Shown: positions 1-11,752, counted from the first letter of the stretch. The stretch is DNA of 64,000 bases from Symbiodinium sp. CCMP2592 (GCA_905221615.1 CAJNDT010002891.1:398501-462500), one strand, 5' to 3'. The notes: generated by a model from the sequence alone, not told the origin. A program made the numbers and translations.

Positions 1-1134
1 GGTGTGACACGCGTTTTTCGACTTGCATCAAAGATGTCTGAAATTGGGGCACCAATTCACATTGCCGGGAGATCATGGCAGAGGGGTTGACGGGCTCTGT
101 GGTGCTGGAAACACTTATGCTGCAGTATCTGCCTGCAGGCTGTCGCGTACCTTGATTGGTCAGCATGTTTTGTTGGATGTGTATACACGAGTGATATGAA
201 CGTAGCAAAAGTATGTCCGTGAGCTAGTCAAGATCATGGGCATAATCTCCGAGAGCCCCGAGGCCTCGGATACTGTCATTCCTGTCGCTAATCAACATGG
301 AAGTCCAGAATTTCGTTGCAGACTCATGGGGGTCTACCCGCGGATATGAGTGCATGGGGGACGGCTTGGATTCCTCGGTGGACGGGGGGATTGATATCAT
401 CAGTGGGGGTTCTCCCCTCACACGGCCAAGTGAGGCCATCCTCGCTTTGATGCCCAGCCGGCCAGGTGCGCCCTCGCCGTCGCGGTGTGCCGCAAATGAC
501 ACCAAACATACCCGGAGTTGCCCTCGTGCCCGCCGATGCCTTCGGCGTTCGGCACTGGGACAGTGCAGCTCCCCTGCGCCTGCTCATGCGAAGCAAGGCT
601 GCGCAGCCACACGATCTCACGAGCTTCGCGATCGTCGCTTGAGTTTCACGATGGTCGGGGCTCTCTGCCGTTGCAGGCCAGCTGGCCTTCGCAGCACCCC
701 TCCGTGAACTGCTGTCCGCCGAGGTGCCGAGGTGGTGAGCGACGGTGGGGGGGGTGGAGTTGCACGAAGTCTTCGCTAACGCCAACCGCGATCAGCATCA
801 GTCTATCATCCAGGCTGGCGCAAAAAGGCTTCAAATTAGCGGCACACCTAATGCCACAGCGACCCGATATTCTCCAAACGGCCAGCCTGTGGGAGTCTTC
901 GGTCTTAAATCGAATTCGTGCTGCTATCGCAGCGCTGTGCAGATCTTGTCGGTGATGGGTGTTTCCGCCGCCTAAAATCGTGCTCTGCGCAGTACCGGCG
1001 AGCATTTTGGGGTGGGGCTCGCGGTCCACGGCGTGGTGCATGTTCCGGCGTGCCAGGGTGTTGGACTCATAAGGTGAGGATATCTTAGGGGTTTGTGTCG
1101 GGTGCTCTTGGAATGGTTTTGAGTATGTAGCGCT
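1..1134. other. unassigned sequence
   Basis: No gene, RNA or repeat is recognised here. Several overlapping open frames of 90-150 codons lie on both strands between 224 and 1041. None shows a motif, a start context or one clearly preferred frame, so they are treated as chance. The sequence has mixed composition without microsatellites. Confidence 0.5.
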
Positions 1135-1251
1135 TATAGTAGAAGCCAGAAAGTTGGAACATGGCTTTAGAAGGATTCGTGCTAGGATCCCTTTTGATTT
1201 ACCTTAAGAGCATGAGGAGAATGATGTTCCAACTTTCTGGCTTCTACTATA
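1135..1251. repeat. perfect 28-bp inverted repeat with 61-bp loop
   Basis: Bases 1135-1162 are the exact reverse complement of bases 1224-1251, with 61 bases between. As RNA or single-stranded DNA this would fold into a 28-bp perfect stem. The arms carry the core AGAAGCCAGAAAGTTGGAAC (1141-1160). The size (117 bp) and arms fit a small non-autonomous transposon (MITE-like) or a recent inverted duplication. A hairpin RNA precursor is possible, but the loop is long. No clear target-site duplication is seen: both ends carry only TA-rich bases. Confidence 0.8.
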
Positions 1252-2245
1252 TAGATTGCCAGGGTAGGTGCTCTTTGATTGTTGAAGGTCCATATGCCGG
1301 CATAAGGAAGGATCAGCAAGTAAGGGGATGCATTGCAACAGCCACAGGGTACATGGATCAGACCGATCAGTACTAGTGGCTTTAGAGCTGACAGCTTCTG
1401 TTGGGAGGCACCAGAGCAATCACTGGCGACAAAGTGGTTTACTCGCCTCGAAACGGGCAGGCGCGGTGCAGAACGGGATAGCCCAGGATTACTTTTGACT
1501 CTGACGCCGGGTCTCTAGGTCTTTCAACCTTTCAACATCTGCCCACAGCCTGAACTCCTATGTCGACACTTTGTTTACATAGCATGTCATATCGACTAGC
1601 ACCACTACGGCAAGTCCACACTTGGCAACCTCTCGGAAGCTCGGATACACCTCACTTCTAAAATAAGATATCCCGAAAAGTGCATTCTGAACAAGAGCTT
1701 CTTGCGATACTCCCAGTGACAAGCGGTAGCAAGGCGGTTGGTTGAAGCCGGTCGGATCGGTCGGTCATGGTTGGAGAAAAGAAACGAGCCTACCAACGCA
1801 TGCTCCCAACAGGGCAGCAGTCCTGCTTCACTGAATGTCAAGAATCTGCTTGCTCTAAGCCAATAATTGTCTCGAACTCGAAGTCTCCAGCCTCAGATCC
1901 TAAATCCTATACTGATACCCAGACCTCCCTTGTCATGAAGGCTATCCGCAGCAACAACATGGAGAGCCTGAGACGCAATCATGCGGACATTGCATAGTCT
2001 AGAATACTTCTTTGACGTTCCTGAAAAGTCCGGAGCGGTCCTCAGCACAGTTTGAAACCTGAACTCAGTTTCGGCAAGCTTTTTCCAGAGATTCAGGGTC
2101 AAGCTGCTTGGATCCTAGAAGGCTCAGGGGGTTGAGGACAACTCAGCACCCCATCCTTTCAGCTTTCGATGCGGCTTCAATGCCGAGTCAAGACGTATGC
2201 CTCCGAACTTGGGATTTCGGCCTGGGACTGGCCCAGAAAGCCATT
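1252..2245. other. unassigned sequence
   Basis: No supported gene. The open frames here are 60-80 codons, as expected by chance. No repeat structure was seen before the palindromic element that starts at 2246. Confidence 0.5.
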
Positions 2246-2399
2246 CACATGGGTGGTTGTCAAAATTAGGGTCCCTTTTTGGGTCGTCATTATAGTACGG
2301 CACCTAATAGGGTTCCCAAAAGGGACCCACAAAGCTTAGTACGGCACCTAATTTTAGGGTTCCCCAAAAGGGGCCATAATTTTGACAACCACCCACGTG
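2246..2399. mobile_element. MITE-like palindromic element
   Basis: The left end (about 2246-2277, starting CACATGGGTGGTTGTCAAAA) is repeated in reverse complement at the right end (about 2368-2399) with only a few mismatches, giving terminal inverted repeats of about 32-36 bp around a 154-bp element. The interior holds a direct repeat, AGTACGGCACCTAAT (about 2294-2308 and 2338-2352), and GGGTCCC/GGGACCC palindromes. There is no coding capacity. The core AAAATTAGGG followed by a CCC block recurs in the element at 17806-17915, suggesting one family. It lies 70 bp before the telomere-like array. The class of transposon cannot be told without target-site duplications. Confidence 0.7.
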
Positions 2400-2467
2400 T
2401 TTCAACTGAGCTTTCCGGTGTGGGACATGTCGAAGATCGGCCCTGGCCTCTCTGGATCTCCAGGGAT

Positions 2468-3008
2468 TCAGGAGTTCAAGGGTTAGGGTGTAGGGAGTTC
2501 AGGAGTTTAGGGTTTGGCGTTTAGGGTTAGTTGGGGTTTAGGGAGTTAAGGAGTTTAAAATTTAGGGTTTGGGGTTTAGGGTTTAGGGTTATGTAGGGTT
2601 TAGGGAGTTCAGGAGTTTAGGGTTTCGGGTTTAGGGTTTAGGGTTTAGGGTTGGTTGGGGCTTATTGGTTAGGGTTTAGATTTAGGGAGTTTAGGAATTT
2701 AGGGTTTGGGGTTTAGGGTTTAGGGTTATGTAGGGTTCAGGGAGTTCAGGAGTTTAGGGTTTGGGGTTTAGGGTTTAGGGTTAGTTAGGGTTTATTGGTT
2801 AGGGTTTAGGGAGTTTAGGAGTTTAGGGTTTGGGGTTTAGGGTTTAGGGTTATGTAGGGTTTAGGTAGTTCAGGAGTTTAGGGTTCGGGGTTTAGGGTTT
2901 AGGGTTGGTTAGGGTTTGGGGAGTTAAGGAGTTTAGGGTTCAGGGTTTAGGGTTAGTTGGGGTTGGTTAGGGTTTCGGGAGTTCAGGAGTTTAGGGTTCG
3001 GGGTTTAG
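2468..3008 (+). repeat. interstitial telomere-like minisatellite (TTTAGGG variants)
   Basis: About 540 bp built from TTTAGGG and variants (TTCAGGG, TTTGGGG, TTAGTTGGGG). They form a longer repeating unit of about 55-70 bp that begins with GGGAGTTCAGGAGTTTAGGG and often ends GGGTTATGTAGGG. TTTAGGG is the plant-type telomere repeat, also reported for dinoflagellates. The array is degenerate and flanked on both sides by ordinary sequence and by palindromic elements at 2246 and 3078, so it is interstitial and not a chromosome end. Confidence 0.85.
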
Positions 3009-3077
3009 TCCCGAGCCCTGTCTCCGTCTCAGAAGGTGAGACAGCGTGTTGCAGCCTCCGAGTTTCCAGGCTCCAGG

Positions 3078-3263
3078 CTGAGAGGATGGCAATCCTTACC
3101 TTTGGTGAGTAGGGAATGGAAGAATGGTATTAACAGTAGTTATAGTTGTACCCTTGTCTTTTTGGGTACCGCAATTAAAACCACCAAAGTAGAGATTCGG
3201 GTTTTGGAGTTCAAAACCCCATTCCTCCATTTCTTACGAACCAAAGGTAAGAATCCCGCTCAG
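3078..3263. mobile_element. MITE-like element with imperfect terminal inverted repeats
   Basis: The left arm (about 3078-3128, containing TTACCTTTGGT and GGGAATGGAAGAATGG) has an imperfect reverse complement on the right (about 3220-3263, containing CCATTCCTCCATTTCTTACG and ACCAAAGGTAAGAATCCCGC). The 11-bp core TTACCTTTGGT/ACCAAAGGTAA is exact. A second inner palindrome, GGGTTTTGGAGTTCAAAACCC, lies near 3200-3220. The ORF crossing it (3036-3503) has no recognisable domain. Non-coding, about 186 bp. Four bases, CAGG, occur at both edges and could be a short target duplication, but this is weak. Confidence 0.6.
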
Positions 3264-5011
3264 GAACATGATCAGAGACTCCCAGTCGATGATCCTGGAC
3301 CAGCAACTCTGCAAAGGAAGAGTTTGGCCATCTTGCCTTGTCTAACGGTTCTACAGCTGTTTAGTTGCGAGATTGTGGAATTGCTTAGGAGCTTTGTCGC
3401 TCCGGGTACCAGCCTTTTCTCGCTACTGGAAGCACTTTACAGACCTAAGTGGCACTATTACTTCTGCCACTGTGCTACTTGTATGTTTGTTTATGATTTG
3501 TAAGACCTTGCGCGTAGGTGTTCTTAGTTTTCGCGGGTAGTCATAATCTTGCTGGTGTCCGCTATGCCAGTAGTCATGGTCTGTCGACGGTTCAGTGGTT
3601 TTCTGCGAGTAGTGCAACTATCAGATGTTCACTCCACTGTTTTAGTTATCGTTGCCCTAAGTGTATACTGCAATGATCATCCCAAATGGTGTGAAGGCAT
3701 TCTTTATGTGAGTGCTATTGCTTACCGTTAGACGATCAAGACAACAACCATCGACCAAATGCTGCGTTTAGTGGACCCGTGACGAGTGCAAGTGCTACAT
3801 GATGCTTTGGCCCTGCGGTTCCGCGTGCTATAGACAACACACATGCTTATGTATCTATGTTTTGTTTTTGTACTTACTTGCCCTTGCGGCCTGGTTGCAG
3901 CCTTTGCGATCCCTTTGTCATCTGAAGCACGCAAGATCAAGAATAAGATGGCGACAGCAAGGGCTACTTTCCTCCTGTGCACTTGTCGCTTCTCGACGCA
4001 GACGACCCCAACCTCAAGTCTGTGAAGTTGAAGGCTGACAGCAGACCCATCGACGTCCAAACTGGAGCAGGTCACGCAGGGCTTCTCCTTGTTTGGCTAA
4101 GAGAGTACTGCGTTTCTACATTTTCCGATGTCGTGGACTAATCACCGGAGGTCTGAACTACGTAATTGACAATCATCAGGCTTCCTATTCCGAGTCTTTT
4201 CATCGCAATTAGCCACGGGGACTTTCATGGCTTTGTATGACTTCTTTGATTGTCGCGGTAGCGGCTCCTACGACCAAAGGTTTTTCGTTTACTTATTCTA
4301 CTCTAAGTATGCTCAATACCTATGCTTACTGTGATTGCCGTTGTAAGCTGTCGGAAAAGGTTTGTACCAATAAGTTTTCGGATGCACAGATTGCAGAGTC
4401 TCTGGAACACCATTCGAGCATGCAGACTGTGTGGAGCACAGTGAACTGCTGCTGCGCAGTGTGAGAGCAAGACACCGAAAGGAGACAGAGATTCTGAACG
4501 ATGCTAAGGGGAGGTGTTTCGTTGGCATGGTCTTACTAGTTGCTGGTGCTAGGTAAATGGATGCTTTGCGCTGTAAAGTGTTCTCTGACTGCACATGTGA
4601 TTTTTGTGCTTGACCAGAAGCCCTGATGCCTGAGCCACCCTCAAGCGGGCAGGTGGCTCATGATCCTGCCTCGAAGCTGATGCTTGTCCCCGGGCTTTGC
4701 CTCCGTCTTTTCGGCTTTGTGGTGGGTGGGGCAATTTTTGCTTCGCTTCTCAGGCTTCACGTCAAATCGACAGCCTGGTAGTTCAGCCGGTACATGCAAG
4801 TGTGCAGCTGTGTGAGCAATTCTACATGCGCAGATGATCGGTAGACATGAATTCTTGACAGGACGACAGTTGGAGTTGTATGTGTGGATAGATGAGGTTT
4901 TGTATCACAACAGGTATATTTGCCTTGCAAATGCTTTTACATTTTGCAGATGTTGCGAGGTTGCCGGATACAGTCAGTATTCAAGCACAGATGAGCATGC
5001 ACACATATGTC
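3264..5011. other. unassigned sequence
   Basis: No gene is supported. Short overlapping open frames on both strands between 3423 and 4734 show no domain. The sequence is moderately AT-rich around 3480-3900 and 4200-4400. The last part runs into the TGTA microsatellite. Confidence 0.5.
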
Positions 5012-5189
5012 TACATTGTATCTGTCTGTCCGTGTGTCTGTCTGTAATGTAATGTATGTATTGTAATGTACTGTAATACCATAATGTAATGTTGTCTATG
5101 TATGCATGCACGTACGCATGCATGCATGCATGGATGCATGTATGGCTGTCTGGCTGCCGGCCTGTCTGTCTGTCGGTATGTGTGTGTAC

Positions 5190-5220
<31 letters not shown>

Positions 5221-5398
5221 TGTTTGCGTATGTATGTATGTATGTATGTATGTATGTACGTATGTATGTATGTTGTATGTGTGCATGCGTGTGTATTTGT
5301 GTGTATGTGCATCTGTGTGTATGTATGTGTTTGTGCATGTGTATATGTCTCTACATATAATTTAGGTATGTATGTATCTGTGTGTCTCTGTAAGGTAT
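5012..5398 (+). repeat. (TGTA)n / (TGTC)n / (GCAT)n tetranucleotide array
   Basis: Degenerate tetranucleotide microsatellite. TGTC and TAATG variants come first, then CATG at about 5100-5135, then long TATG runs from about 5188 to 5275 and decaying copies to 5398. Every frame on both strands is open because the tetranucleotide has no stop in most phases, so the Cys/Met/Tyr- and His/Thr-rich ORFs here are artefacts. Confidence 0.9.
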
Positions 5399-6115
5399 GA
5401 GTTCAAGTGTGCATTTGAGCGTGCATTTTCGGGCTTAGGGGCTGGAAGTGGCCATCCGTAGGCTTTAGGGTAATTAGGGAGCCCCCTCCCTCATGATAAA
5501 CACGCTGCATGCCTGAACCCAATAATTGCACGGTGCACACAATGGATGCGCACTCGAGCTTGTGTGTGTGTGTGTCAAGAGTATTGAATGTCATGCACGT
5601 GCAGTCATAGCAACATCTTCAACTGTCAAGCTGTTGCGTGATTTCGCAATCTCGACAGCTTCGCCAGTTTCTAGTGGCAGCCACTCTAAGGCATTTCCTT
5701 CCTGGCTGCACATGCTTCTTGTTTGCAGGTTGTTGAAACTTTTGAGTTGCATACTTCGGATGCATGCTTTCAGGAGATGCAGACCCATCTTGGCATCAAG
5801 GCTTCGCGGCCTAGGGTTAGGGTTCTTGGAGAAGGCTCATGCAAAGGATTCCCGTCTCATGTAGCATGTCTCCCCGAACCATGCGTGCTAAATCCTTCAG
5901 CGTGCACCCGAGCACCCTGAACACTCAGTCGAAGTCGTGTCAGGCAATGGCACAGACCACAGTCATAGCAACAAGATGCTCGAAGTACTGATGATGGTGC
6001 GAGTCATGTAGCAAGTGCAGTTGTCGTAGCGATGATGCTGAACAAACCAGCAACAATTCAGCAAAACAGCATATAGTATACACGGCAATCATCTCGACGA
6101 TGTTGGATTATGCAG
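5399..6115. other. unassigned sequence
   Basis: Nothing recognised. A short CTAGGGTTAGGG patch near 5810-5822 recalls the telomere-like motif but is isolated. Confidence 0.5.
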
Positions 6116-6327
6116 AAGGTTTTTGGATTGTGACTCCTGTTGAAGCCACAAGCCGAAAGGGCTTCATTCTTCTTACTGTTTCTTCTTCAGCATGCATACA
6201 TGAAGCAGAACTGCTTGTATCATTCGAACTCCACGGAATCGTTTTCCTGAGCCCTCTGTCCGGAGAGCCCTCCAGACTCAGGCTGGTTGCGCTACTCACG
6301 TTTGCCAATGCAGCTGCCTACATCACG
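6116..6327 (+). CDS. possible internal exon, unknown protein
   Basis: A coding-like open frame (codons in the phase of 6100) lies between a possible 3' splice site (TTATGCAG, ending 6115) and a possible 5' splice site (GTGAAG at 6328). About 70 residues are encoded, with mixed charge and hydrophobic patches (residues reading GFWIVTPVEA, then AELLVSFELHGIVFLSP). Codons tend to start with G or A. No family is recognised, and no partner exon can be tied to it. The open frame runs on to 6378 if the donor is not used. It could be chance. Confidence 0.2.
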
Positions 6328-8649
6328 GTGAAGATCCTTGGTGCTTGGCCAGCATCCAGGGCTTCGTCGACGGATTAGAGTCTCGGGCATGGCTGCTGTG
6401 CAGTGGAATTGTAGGTGAGGTCAGGATTTGTTGTCTTAGGGTCTTACAGCCTGGTTGGGGGGCTTTCTCATCTCCAACTACATTCATCGGCGGCTGCCTG
6501 ACAGCGCTCTTGATTGCTTGCTGTGCTTTCAGTCCCTGTCGAAAGCTTCCCCAGTCATGGATGCAGGCCCGTAATGCTGTCATTGTCAGTCATCCGTTCC
6601 AGCTAAGATCCAGGTAAACACTTAGCTGCTACATTTTAGTCTTTGCTAGTGAGGAGGGAGCAATAACCAAAGCCCTACTTCCCCACATGACCACGAGTAC
6701 CGCCTAGCAGTAAATGCTAAGAACGTCTTCCTAATCCCCCGGTGGTTGCAAGGCTACATCGAAAGTAACAGCTCCGTGTTCGCTTTCGTCTCGACGACGG
6801 TCTACGGCATTTTGGCCACGATCTGCCCCTGGTCTCAGACATTTTGCAACGTGTGGACAAGGAATTTGAGGGGTTCGTGTGCGGCAAGTTCGCCCCTGGA
6901 AGATTTTACGATTTACCGGGCAGGTAGGGACGTTGAAGAAAATGAGGACCCCAAGTCGTCTTTGTTTCAATCAGGGCGGCCCGCGCTGATGCGGGCCATT
7001 TCAAGAAACAAGAAATATTGACCGTTAATTTCTTCTACGGTTGCTTTGCCGTGCGCTTGTTTTCAGTCGTTGCCGTTCGGAATCTAAACAACGGTATCAA
7101 TGCAAACACGATTTGATAAACAACATTTTTCTGTTAGTACTTGCAGCAATAGCTACGAACAAGGTCCTAACACAAGAACAAGCTATCAAAGTGCATGGTA
7201 AGTAGTGCTGGCAATTCTCAGCGACATAGATTAAGCTTCGGAGTGAGAGAGAGCTCTAGAGCAGTGCTGAAACCTCAATCTCTGAGCCTTCGATTGACAA
7301 GCACGCTCGAGCCGCCCCAGCCCTGAGCCCCAAGGCCACCTCCCGATAAATTCTCAAGCGCCCGCTGTCACAGCGCAGACTAAAACGATGTATAATTGAA
7401 GACCTCAACCCCAAGGCCTGACCGTCGAAGCGCACTAGCCGGAATCGCTGAGGCGTCCTTTTGCTCCGAAAAGCCTTGCGGTCTACAGACCTGCCGCTGG
7501 GTCAAGTGCTTCAGGGATGTGTACGAGTAAGACAAAGTAGTTTCATGCCCATCTGTCTGCTTGTCTATTTATCTACCTTCCCACGTGTTGATCCACCAAG
7601 TAAAGATGCATTTGTCTGTATGTCTGTCGATCTACATGTATGTCTGTAAGTAAGTATGGATGTTTATTTATGTTTATGATGTCACTGTAAACTTCCCGCC
7701 CCTCCGACAGCCAGACGCGCGCTGCCGTTACTGTCCATTAGCGACTTACCTGCGGTCACTAGCCACTAACTAACTACCATGGACCAGGTTTCAACCTACG
7801 AAGTACCATTTCTGGGAATGCAAGTCGCTAGCTGCCACTTTAAATCTAACAACTTCTACTTTCCTAATGGCTACTTGGACAATCCTATCCACCAACTACT
7901 GGCTAGGGAATGCAAGTACCAGTTATTAAGTACAGACTACGAACTACCGCTATCAAATTTGGGATTACGCCTCTAAGTAACATCCAACATAAGCCGGCAT
8001 TACTTGTTGTGGTGGTTTCAATTCTTAAGGAATGTTTGTTTTTTATATGACGGTGCGGCCATTGTCTGGATGAGCGGTGTTGATTTGCTGTTCTTGCTGA
8101 TGTACTCGTGCCTTGGTGCCTGCGTGTGCCTCGAGGAATCTGGCCGTGGATCGACTGCACCTCTTCGTTGCTGATTTCGAGTTGCATTGGAGCAAAGACC
8201 CATGGCTACAACATTGTGGTTGAAGCTTTCAGGGATCGGGGCATGACAAAACCTTGTTTCGGCAAAGGCTTCAAGTTTACAGAGGGCTGGTTGAGGAGAA
8301 GCGGAATGAAGCTCCAAGGTTCGCCGAACAGATGCAAGCAAGGCCGAAAGATTCAGATCCTCCAAGCCATGGAGCTTACACGTTTGTCCCTGAAGCCTAT
8401 ACGGCCTGTACCTTCACAAACCCCGAAGTGTCTGCGCCCTAAAGCTTCGCAACAGCTCGTCGTGTCAATATGTACTTCGTTTCTTCCTGTTGGGTAGTGC
8501 AAGCCTTAAGAGCAGGTAGGACGTGAGCATCGCAAGGTTTTGAGCGATGATAACTCCAGTCATGCAAGCATAACAAACTGTATGGACTGGGACAGTGAAC
8601 GACCCTGGTACTAGCGTGCGAGAAAGTGATGATGACGAACGTGCTTGTG
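6328..8649. other. unassigned sequence
   Basis: No supported gene. Around 6790-6930 two frames are open at once, one reading DKEFEGFVCGKFAPGRFYDL. This is protein-like but only about 50 codons, with no clear splice sites. 7550-7670 contains a weak TGTC/TGTA tetranucleotide patch. Otherwise nothing recognised. Confidence 0.4.
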
Positions 8650-8904
8650 GCGATGGTGATGTTGAGGATGAGGATGGTGATGGTGATGGTGATGTACTAT
8701 GGTATTGCCGGTGAAGGTGGTCCTGATCGTGACGGCACTGATGAGGGCTGATGATGATGATCATGACAATGGTGATGATCGTAATGAATACCATGAAGAT
8801 GGTGGTGACGGCGACTGCTGCTGCTGCTGCTGCTGCTGCCGCCGACAGTGATAACGATGATGATGATGACGACGATTACGATGCTGCGGCTCCTGCTCCT
8901 GCTG

Positions 8905-8958
<54 letters not shown>

Positions 8959-8970
8959 AGGACGACGCTG
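8650..8970 (+). repeat. GAT / GGT / GCT trinucleotide arrays
   Basis: GATGGT-type repeats at 8650-8700, GAT-rich sequence with variants at about 8748-8880, and two GCT runs (about 8812-8842 and 8884-8959). The translated poly-Ala, poly-Gln and poly-Asp ORFs on the two strands are products of the repeat and have no non-repeat domain attached. Confidence 0.9.
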
Positions 8971-10313
8971 ATGCTGGTGATGGTTTTCAGGCATTCCTAG
9001 TTTCTTGCTTCCCTTCTTGTTACCGGTCGCTGCGATGGACATCTTCTTCCTTGCGTAATCCTGACGATGCGTGTCGGCTTGAATGTATCATGAACGCCTG
9101 AGAGAGCTAGACTTAGCTGTCACCATCCCAGGAGCTAGAGCCTGATGCATCGAACCTCAACCCGAGATGCGCTGTTCTTGCTACGAGCCATCATTAATAA
9201 CGAGCAGCGACAAGCATGCAGTCTTCATTGTAGTAGGCGCCAAGACCCAAGGCCACAATCCGTAAACCTCAAACCGTGTCGGGACCAGGTTTCCGGCCAA
9301 GAGTGGAGCGCCTTGACTCCTCTAGCCGAAAAGAATCTCGGGAAGTGGCGTTGCGGACATCCAGGGACACACAAAATCCTGCAGCAAGCACCTCTATGCC
9401 CAGCGAGCGATAACTTGTCTTGACTGAGATTTTGGGGCTTGCGAGATCTGGGTTTCTGGTGATGAGGTTACATAAGCCTGGAGAATGGAGAAGACTACCG
9501 TGATTGGTCCATGTTATGCTCCAACCTTCGTGCAAGACAGACTTTTGACGGACTGAAAGAGGCATTTCGGGTTTCGCCCTTGATTCCCACAGCCCAGCAT
9601 CCAAGTATCTTTCGCGGAACTCCACCCCTTCAAAAGCGCCAAGCGTTCACCAGGAGGCTACGCTGTTGTGTGGTGTGTCATCGTGCTCATCTACGCGGCA
9701 ACGCAGGGGGCGCAGGCCTGCTCTCGGGCTCCAATGGAGCTGTGCGTGTGATTCTTCACTTGTCGTATCTCTAGACGATGACGACTATGCTCTTTGTGCT
9801 TTTCATTGTCCGTGTGCCGTGCTAAGGCACCAGGCAAAGTTTGGCCATTCTGTGCTTAGGCTTGTCGAGTTTTTTCGACCATGTGGCCTGCAATAAGATT
9901 TTCCTATGGTGCATTGCAAAGTGAGATAGTGAATGTGGATGTGCACCACCATTCACTCGCCCATGCTCTGGGTCATGCATGCCAGCAACTTTCTCCGCAT
10001 TTAGTCACTCGTCATGTGCTCTGCGATGGGAATGGAGTGGTAACAAGTCTCAGACGAGATAGAGTCCTTGTGCGCTTAAGTTCGATTTTGCAGTAGATTT
10101 CGCAGTTTCAAATTCGTTGCTGAGCTCTTTCCACTAGCCTGCTCTAGCCTCGAGCCTCACCCTGTTGAGTCTTGAAGCCAGTAGCTCTCAACGTTTAGCA
10201 AACTCTGCCTGGAGGCATGGGTCCTTCAAGAAGGCGCTGACGTTGGGTGAGGTTTTATCCACATGTTGTTTCTTGTCAAGCCCACATCACATAAAGGCTA
10301 CTGATGAAGAACT
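8971..10313. other. unassigned sequence
   Basis: No gene supported. ORFs of 70-118 codons on both strands between 9145 and 10096 lack any recognisable motif. Confidence 0.5.
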
Positions 10314-10480
10314 GGCTGCTGGTGCTGCTCCTGCTGCTGCCGCTGAAGCTGCTGTGCTGCCGCTCCCGCTGCCGCTACCCCTACCGCTACTCCAATGGCG
10401 ACTGCTGCTTCTATTTTTTTTGATATTGTTACAGTTGCTGTGAGTGCTACTCCTGCTGCTGCTACTGCTACTGCTACTGA
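10314..10480 (+). repeat. GCT/GCC/CTC trinucleotide array
   Basis: Imperfect CTG/CCG repeats (about 10314-10400) and CTACTG/CTGCTG repeats (about 10445-10478), separated by about 40 bp of non-repeat sequence. The Ala/Leu-rich frames across it are repeat artefacts. Confidence 0.85.
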
Positions 10481-10911
10481 CCCCAGCGAAAACTAGCCTG
10501 TAACGTGGTTGTCATCGCGATTACGCAGACAGGACAAGTCTTGGTTGAGGCAGCATTCCTAGTCCAGGCACGGTCAGAAGGAACCAGTGCTTGCTGTGCA
10601 GCTGCAACTATTCCCATGATGGTGAGAGCCAGGCTGCTATGATCAGAAGCTGCATGCCAGAACGAACTGCAGCAAGCACAGAGCCAGAGAAGCAGAAGCA
10701 GCTAGCAGGCGATTCCACATTGTCGAGTGGCCTCAAGACGCTCGGCATCGTGCTGGGTTGGGTCTGGCCGGTATTTGCTTCCCAGATACAGCAGCCTTTC
10801 TTGTACTCACTCATGTCCGACAACGTACAGTGACTGTACCTTACAATTACTATGATTATTGGGATATCACCTCCTCTCGCTACTGGCCGTCCATTGTCGT
10901 CCAAGTCTGCT
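10481..10911. other. unassigned sequence
   Basis: One 80-codon frame (10591-10833) encodes a non-repetitive peptide without a recognised domain. No splice or start context supports it. Confidence 0.4.
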
Positions 10912-11481
10912 GGGGGTGGCGGCAGCAGAGGCAGCAGTAGCAGTGGTAGTGGCAGTGGCAGTGGTAGAGGTGGAGCAGGCAGAGGCAGAGGCAGAATAAG
11001 AGCCAAACGCAGAGACAGTGATTGCATGGTGGTAGTCGTGTAGCAGTGGTGGTGGTGGTGGTGGTGGTGGTGGTCGTGGTAGAAGTATACTAGTATACTC
11101 GTATAGTAGTAGTAGCAGTTGTTGTAGCGCTTGTACTATCTGTAGCAGCAGCGGCAGGAGGCGGAGGAGGAGGAGTAGTATTTTTAGCACGAGTGGTACT
11201 GGTTTGAGTTGCACAGCAACATTGTAATCAGTACTACAACTGACAGAGTCAGAGCAGGAGTCCCCAGAGGACAGTAGGAGTGCTGGTGCTAGCACGGTAC
11301 TCGTAATGGTGGTGGTAGTTTTTTGTCGTAGTAGTCGTAGTCGTAGTCGTAGTAGTCGAAGTCGTACTCGTACTCGTACTCGCAGTCGTCGTGCCAGTGG
11401 TAGTGCTAGTGCTATTGCTAGTGCAAGTGCTAGTGACGAGTGCTTGTGCCAGTGCAAGTGCCAGTGCTAGTGCCAGTGGGA

Positions 11482-11539
<58 letters not shown>

Positions 11540-11672
11540 CAGTAGTACTAGTGGTAGTAGTAGTAGGAGGAAGTATTGTAGTCGTCATCGTTTTCGTCGT
11601 TTTCGTTATCGTTTTGGTAGCAATAGTAGAAGTACCGCCGTAGTTGTCGTAGTCGTAGTGCTCGTGTGTGGC
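10912..11672 (+). repeat. compound GGC/GCA, GGT and GTA/GTC/GTG trinucleotide region
   Basis: A patchwork of imperfect trinucleotide blocks: GGCAGN hexamers (10912-10996), GGT (about 11048-11078), GTA (11100-11160), a non-repeat stretch with GTA interruptions (11170-11300), GTAGTC/GTACTC (11320-11390), CTAGTGCTAGTGCC-type 6-12-mers (11396-11480) and a purer GTA run (11486-11560). Long Ser-, Val- or Leu-rich frames on both strands result from the repeat. Confidence 0.9.
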
Positions 11673-11752
11673 GTTGGTTTTGAAGGGAGGAAGTGAAGCG
11701 TCCCCTATGATTCATTTTCTGAGTTTGCTTGTTTCTGCTTCTGAGTATTGAA

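Noticed and set aside
2468-3008. A chromosome end (true telomere)
   Set aside because: Repeats are degenerate and unique-looking sequence continues on both sides.
5012-5398. Cys-rich secreted peptide ORFs
   Set aside because: Translations of the TGTA/TATG microsatellite in different phases.
10867-11457. 196-codon Leu/Ser-rich reverse ORF
   Set aside because: Repeat translation only.
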